Shown here: positions 43,689 to 47,542 of the stretch, in pieces
Numbering within the stretch: position 1 is the stretch's first letter
Layout: the number at the start of each line of letters is the position of its first letter
Source of the DNA: Burkholderiales bacterium
GTDB taxonomy: Bacteria; Pseudomonadota; Gammaproteobacteria; Burkholderiales; Burkholderiaceae_F
Assembly (NCBI GenBank): GCA_020355165.1
Contig: CP070661.1
Coordinates: 1,688,551 to 1,736,092, forward strand
Direction: 5' to 3'
DNA length: 47,542 nucleotides
Program-made: the position numbers and the translations under genes
The notes under the pieces: generated by a model
What the model was told of the DNA's origin: nothing
Seen by the model: the letters and a program-made list of their open reading frames with translations, nothing else
Databases searched by the model: none

Positions 43689-44684
43689 ATGAAACTTGCG
43701 ACCTTGCGCGACGGCTCCCGCGACGGGCAGCTGCTCGTCGTTTCGCGCGACCTGGGCACCGCGCACATGGCCAGCGGCATCGCCGGCCGGTTGCAGCACG
43801 TGCTCGACGACTGGAACTTCACGGCGCCGCAGTTGACCGATCTGTACCAGGCGCTGAACGAGGGACGGGCGCGCCACGCCTTCGCCTTCGACCCGCGCCA
43901 GTGCATGGCGCCGCTGCCACGCGCCTACCAGTGGGCCGACGGCTCGGCCTACGTCAGCCACGTCGAGCTGGTGCGCAAGGCGCGCGGCGCCGAGATGCCG
44001 GAATCGTTCTGGACCGATCCGCTGATGTACCAGGGCGGCTCCGACGACCTGCTCGGCCCCTGCGACGACATCGTCTGCCCGGCCGAGGACTTCGGCATCG
44101 ACTTCGAGGCCGAGGTCGCCGTGATCGTCGACGACGTGCCGATGGGCACGGCCGCCGCCGCTGCCGGCAGTCACATCAGGCTGCTGATGCTCGCCAATGA
44201 CGTATCGCTGCGCAACCTGATCCCGGCCGAACTCGCCAAGGGATTCGGCTTCTTCCAGAGCAAGCCGGCGACCGCCTTCTCGCCGGTGGCGGTCACGCCG
44301 GACGAGCTCGGCGCGGCGTGGGACGGCCACCGGGTCCATCTGCCGCTGGTCGTGCACTGGAACGGCGAGAAGGTCGGCGCCGCCGATGCCGGCGTCGACA
44401 TGGTGTTCGACTTCCCGCAGCTGATCGCCCACCTGGCCAGGACCCGCAACGCGCGCAGCGGAACGATCGTCGGCTCGGGCACAGTCAGCAACAGGGATCC
44501 GTCGCGGGGCTACTCGTGCATCGCCGAGAAACGGGCGCGCGAGACGATCGCCGACGGCAGGCCGGCAACCGCCTACATGAACAGCGGCGACACGGTGCGC
44601 ATCGAGATGTTCGACGCCGCCGGCGCGTCGATCTTCGGCGCCATCGAGCAGAAGGTGGTCGTGCCGCCGAGACGGCGCGGCTGA
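43689..44684 (+). CDS. Fumarylacetoacetate hydrolase family protein
   Basis: A 331-residue FAH-superfamily enzyme. Metal ligands are seen in FGIDFEAEVAVIVDDVP (about 136-152). Other conserved parts are LLMLANDVSLRNL, GFGFFQSKPATAFSPVAVTP, SGTIVGSGTVSNRDPSRGYS and FLNSGDTVRIEM-like (YMNSGDTVRIEMFD). It would cleave a carbon-carbon bond in a diketo acid, as in tyrosine or other aromatic degradation, but the substrate is open. A TAAGAT box at 43653-43658 is a possible -10 element. No homogentisate or maleylacetoacetate genes are adjacent. Confidence 0.92.
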   Translation: MKLATLRDGSRDGQLLVVSRDLGTAHMASGIAGRLQHVLDDWNFTAPQLTDLYQALNEGRARHAFAFDPRQCMAPLPRAYQWADGSAYVSHVELVRKARGAEMPESFWTDPLMYQGGSDDLLGPCDDIVCPAEDFGIDFEAEVAVIVDDVPMGTAAAAAGSHIRLLMLANDVSLRNLIPAELAKGFGFFQSKPATAFSPVAVTPDELGAAWDGHRVHLPLVVHWNGEKVGAADAGVDMVFDFPQLIAHLARTRNARSGTIVGSGTVSNRDPSRGYSCIAEKRARETIADGRPATAYMNSGDTVRIEMFDAAGASIFGAIEQKVVVPPRRRG

Positions 44685-44731
44685 CGCCGCCGGTGCGATA
44701 CTGCACGAGTCGAACGAAGGCGGAGAAGACG

Positions 44732-45463
44732 ATGGCCGGCAGGAGCAAGGCAGCAGCGCTGCCCTTCGTGGGTATGAGCGAGGGGCTCGACCTGGTGAAG
44801 AAGGTGTGGGGCGTGACCGGGCTGCCGACGCTGCCGACGCCGACCAGCATGGCGCAGTTCGCCACCCGCCTGCCGCAGACGCTGCCGTCGATGATCGCGC
44901 CGACGCTCGACGTGGCGGAGCTCGACAAGCGCATCGCCGACCTGCGTGCGGTCGAGCAGTGGCTGAACCTCAACCTGAGCATGCTGCGCACCACCGTGCA
45001 GAGCCTCGAGGTCCAACGCAATACGATCGCCACGCTGAAGTCCTTCGGCGGGGCGATGCTGTCCGCCGGCGCGGTGCAGGCGGCACAGACGCCGCCGGAG
45101 GCAGCGAACTGGCCGTATGCCGCCAGCCCGCCGATCCCGGCGATGCCCGCGGCCGAAGCGGCCGCCAGAGCCAGGCCGGCAAAGCCCGCCCGCCGGCGGC
45201 GCAGCGCAGACAGCGCTGCCGCAGCTGCCACAGCGGCGTTGCCGCTGAACCCGGCAGCCTGGTGGAACACGCTGCAGGAGCAGTTCACCAAGATCGCCGC
45301 CAGCGCAGCGGCCGAGGCGCAGGCCGCCGCCAAGGAAGCGGCAGCGCAGACGGCGGATACGCCGGGCCGGGCCGCAGCGGCGGAGAAGAAGGCAGCGTCG
45401 GCAGTGGCCTCGAAGAGGGTGTCCGCCCGCCGGCGCAAGCGGCGATCGTCGCCGCCACGCTGA
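44732..45463 (+). CDS. phaM: PhaM-type polyhydroxyalkanoate granule protein
   Basis: A 243-residue protein. The conserved N-terminal PhaM region (about 10-110) reads FVGMSEGLDLVKKVWG, then LDVAELDKRIADLRAVEQWL and LNLSMLRTTVQSLEVQRNTI. The second half is alanine-rich and basic, ending in a lysine/arginine tail (KRVSARRRKRRSSPPR) suited to DNA binding. In Ralstonia-type bacteria PhaM activates PHB synthase and ties granules to the nucleoid. A GGAGA ribosome binding site precedes ATG 44732. No phaC is in the window. Confidence 0.88.
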   Translation: MAGRSKAAALPFVGMSEGLDLVKKVWGVTGLPTLPTPTSMAQFATRLPQTLPSMIAPTLDVAELDKRIADLRAVEQWLNLNLSMLRTTVQSLEVQRNTIATLKSFGGAMLSAGAVQAAQTPPEAANWPYAASPPIPAMPAAEAAARARPAKPARRRRSADSAAAAATAALPLNPAAWWNTLQEQFTKIAASAAAEAQAAAKEAAAQTADTPGRAAAAEKKAASAVASKRVSARRRKRRSSPPR

Positions 45464-45469
45464 ACGTCG

Positions 45470-46693
45470 ATGCGCTTTCGCTACGCCCATGCGGCGCATC
45501 CGGACGGCAACACCGCGGTCGAGCTGTGCCTGGCGCAGCTGGCGGCGCAGGCCGCGGGCGCAGCGACACAGCGCGGGGCAAACCTCGGTTTCGTCTACCT
45601 GACGGAGGGCCTGCTGCCGCAGGCCGGCACGATCCTGGCGCTGCTCAAGCTGCGCACCGGCGTGTCGAACTGGGTCGGCGCCAGCGCCTCGGCCGTCTGC
45701 GCCACCGGCGTCGAGTACGTCGACGAGCCGGCGCTGGCGATCCTGCTGGGGCGCTTCAAGCCCGGCAGCTTCAACGTGTTCTCCGGCGCGCAGCGGCCGC
45801 CGGCGCGCGGAACGCGCACCGACGGCGCCAGCAGCACCGCCCACACCGCGCTGGTGCACGCCGACCCCGACGCACCCGGCCTGCCCGGACTGATCGAGGA
45901 CATGGCGAGCAAGCTCGACAGCGGCAGGTTGTTCGGCGGGCTGGCCAGCGGCCGCGAACCGCCGGTGACGATCGCCGACCGCGTGCTGCGTGGCGGCCTG
46001 TCGGGGGTGGTGTTCGCCTCCGACGTGCCGCTGGTGAACCGCGTCACCCAGGGATGCCACCCGCTGCCAGGCAGCCGCCGGCGCAAGATCACCGAGGGTG
46101 CCGACAACCTGATCGCCACCCTGGACGACGAGCGCGCCTTCGATGCGCTGCTGCAGGACACCGGCATCCTCGAGAGCGTCGCCGCCTCGAGCGTCGAGCA
46201 ACGCGCGCGCGAGGCGCTGGCGCAGCTGAAGGTGCTCGGCCGGCGCAGTCAGCTGTTCGTCGGCATCGAGCCGGCGCACGACGAGGCCGGCGGGCGGCTG
46301 TGCCGCGACGATTACCTGGTGCGGCCGGTGGTGGCGGTCGACCCGTCGCGCGGCGCAGTGGCTGTCGGCACGCCGATCACGCCCGGCCAGTCGCTGCGTT
46401 TCTGCGTGCGCGACGAGAGCGCGGCGCGCAAGGATCTGACCCGCATCTGTGCCGAGATCCGCGATCACCTGCACGAGCAGGCCGAGCTGCAGCAGCGGGA
46501 CGTCGTCGCCAGCGGCGCGATCTACGTGTCCTGCACCGGCCGCGGCACGCACCTGTTCGGTGAGCCGGGCGAGGAACTGCGCCTGATCGCGCAGCAACTC
46601 GGCGACGTGCCGCTGGCCGGCTTCTACGCCAGCGGCGAGATCGCCGGCCGCAGCCTGCACGGCTTCAGCGGCGTGCTGACCGTCTTCTACTGA
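45470..46693 (+). CDS. FIST-domain protein
   Basis: A 407-residue soluble protein with a FIST N-terminal domain (about 25-220: LGFVYLTEGLLPQAGTILAL, GVSNWVGASASAVCATGVEY) and a FIST C-terminal domain (about 230-390: GRRSQLFVGIEPAHDEAGGR, ILYVSCTGRGTHLFGEPGEE-like segment, LAGFYASGEIAG). FIST domains are predicted ligand-sensing modules, sometimes fused to signalling proteins. Here there is no output domain. It starts 6 bases after phaM, so cotranscription is likely; a role in sensing nutrient state is speculation. Confidence 0.85.
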   Translation: MRFRYAHAAHPDGNTAVELCLAQLAAQAAGAATQRGANLGFVYLTEGLLPQAGTILALLKLRTGVSNWVGASASAVCATGVEYVDEPALAILLGRFKPGSFNVFSGAQRPPARGTRTDGASSTAHTALVHADPDAPGLPGLIEDMASKLDSGRLFGGLASGREPPVTIADRVLRGGLSGVVFASDVPLVNRVTQGCHPLPGSRRRKITEGADNLIATLDDERAFDALLQDTGILESVAASSVEQRAREALAQLKVLGRRSQLFVGIEPAHDEAGGRLCRDDYLVRPVVAVDPSRGAVAVGTPITPGQSLRFCVRDESAARKDLTRICAEIRDHLHEQAELQQRDVVASGAIYVSCTGRGTHLFGEPGEELRLIAQQLGDVPLAGFYASGEIAGRSLHGFSGVLTVFY

Positions 46694-46697
46694 GCGT

Positions 46698-46713
46698 CGC
46701 GGCTTTCGCCGCG
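46698..46713. terminator. Short hairpin between convergent genes
   Basis: CGCGGC-TTTC-GCCGCG forms a perfect 6-bp stem in the 25-base gap between the stops of the FIST gene and the PilY1-like gene. It lacks a clear T-tract on either strand. It could still serve both genes as a weak bidirectional terminator. Confidence 0.35.
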
Positions 46714-46718
46714 CCGGT

Positions 46719-47542
46719 TCAGCGCGAGCGGTTCGGGTGCCAGTAGGTCCGGCGCCGCGTGTTGTCGACCGCCACCGCCGGCTTGGAGGCGCCGATCGAC
46801 GAGCGGCTGCCCGTGTAGCCGCCGGTCGGTGGCGCACCGCCGATCAGGAAGCGCTGGATCACGCCGCCGCCGAGATCGACCAGCCCGGTCACCGGCGTCG
46901 GCGGCAGACCGCCGTTGAGCAGATCGGTCGAAGCCACCTCGCCGCAGAACAGCGGAATCGCGTAGGTGCGCGCGGTGCCGAGGTTGCCGCACTGGCTGCC
47001 GGTCGTCACCGTCGGCGTGTTGGTCGAGAACAGCGTGCGGCCGGCCACCGTCAGCCCGGCGTTGACCACCTTCTCGCCGATCGCCGAGTACGGCAGCGGG
47101 AAGAAGCAGCCCTTCGGGTTCTCGGTGACGGCGTAGCTGCCGTGCGTGACCAGGTCGACGGTCCTGATGGGGTAGGCGATGGTCGGCGCGCCCTTGGTGC
47201 GCTTCGGATCGAACAGCGTGAACAGGCCGTCGCGGGTGTCGGTGCGGTCGGTGCCGGTGTACGGCATGCGCCCGAGCAGCGGCTTTTCGCGGTCGCCGCT
47301 GCCGATCAGGATGGCGATCGTGTTCTTGGTCACCACCACGTCCGGCTCGAACAGGAACTTGCGCTCGGCGCTGGAGACCGACAGCGCCGCCAGCTTGGTG
47401 ATCGCCCAGGTCGACGGACCGCTGCTCGTGCTGCCGTCCTCGAAGTCGACCCGGTAGACGTTGGCCCGCGTGTCGCCGAGATAGGCGCGGTCGGTGAAGC
47501 CGTCGCTGTCGATGTCGATCAGCGTCACCGCGCCGGGCACGC
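46719..47542 (-). CDS. PilY1-like type IV pilus tip protein, C-terminal part
   Basis: A partial gene: about 274 C-terminal residues, with the start beyond the right edge. It carries the PilY1 calcium site DIDSDGFTDRAYLGD and beta-propeller repeats (VYRVDFEDGS, LIGSGDREKPLLG, DGLFTLFDPKR). A cysteine pair and the end WHPNRSR follow. PilY1/PilC proteins cap type IV pili and control adhesion and retraction by calcium binding. The mature protein is normally over 1000 residues, so most is missing here. It converges on the FIST gene. Confidence 0.88.
   Translation of the reverse strand, partial: VPGAVTLIDIDSDGFTDRAYLGDTRANVYRVDFEDGSTSSGPSTWAITKLAALSVSSAERKFLFEPDVVVTKNTIAILIGSGDREKPLLGRMPYTGTDRTDTRDGLFTLFDPKRTKGAPTIAYPIRTVDLVTHGSYAVTENPKGCFFPLPYSAIGEKVVNAGLTVAGRTLFSTNTPTVTTGSQCGNLGTARTYAIPLFCGEVASTDLLNGGLPPTPVTGLVDLGGGVIQRFLIGGAPPTGGYTGSRSSIGASKPAVAVDNTRRRTYWHPNRSR

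Overview
The window is a very GC-rich stretch of bacterial chromosome, read as a member of the Betaproteobacteria (Burkholderiales/Rhodocyclales-like). This rests on gene content: a PhaM-type polyhydroxyalkanoate granule protein, tandem DUF3108 proteins, a large fused indolepyruvate:ferredoxin oxidoreductase, a PilY1-type pilus protein and a formate dehydrogenase-N type selenoenzyme. Genes are tightly packed. No insertion sequence, integrase, CRISPR array, rRNA or phage gene was seen. Genus was not resolved.

Layout, left to right. (1) 192-4147: a metallo-beta-lactamase-fold protein with an altered metal motif, a LytTR response regulator and its LytS-type histidine kinase, and a small membrane protein. 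(2) 4263-15883: an almost complete type II secretion system. gspC lies alone on the minus strand; gspGHIJKLMNDEF form one tightly coupled plus-strand operon. The secretin ends in a proline-rich linker and a SPOR-like domain in place of the usual C-terminal tail. (3) 15933-20061: a PLP aminotransferase, a small membrane protein, oligopeptidase A and a YbjQ protein. (4) 20362-27405: the fused oxidoreductase, an MlaE permease/MlaD substrate-binding/lipoprotein trio without an ATPase, a GFA-family protein and a small unknown protein.

(5) 27495-31200: the glyoxylate/tartronate semialdehyde branch (glycerate 2-kinase, tartronate semialdehyde reductase, hydroxypyruvate isomerase). It lies downstream of a badly truncated glyoxylate carboligase that is fused end to end with a remnant of an oppositely oriented LysR regulator. 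This looks like the scar of a deletion across a divergent lysR-gcl pair. (6) 31238-41429: a minus-strand selenoprotein locus. It holds a three-subunit formate dehydrogenase whose catalytic subunit has an in-frame UGA (Sec198) followed by an E. coli-like SECIS hairpin, then fdhE, selA, selB and tRNA-Sec (selC). selB and selC overlap by 15 bp. A lipoyl-carrier (GcvH-like) gene and a DsrE-like gene follow. The locus therefore supplies both the selenoenzyme and the SelA, SelB and tRNA-Sec needed to read its UGA codon; selD and fdhD are not in the window.

(7) 41668-47542: two overlapping DUF3108 genes, a fumarylacetoacetate hydrolase-family enzyme, PhaM, a FIST-domain protein and the C-terminal part of a PilY1-like protein that runs off the right edge.

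The points most worth a second look are the SPOR-tailed secretin, the selB/selC overlap with its surrounding RNA structures, the gcl/lysR deletion scar, the lipoyl-carrier/DsrE pair and the ATPase-less Mla-like trio.
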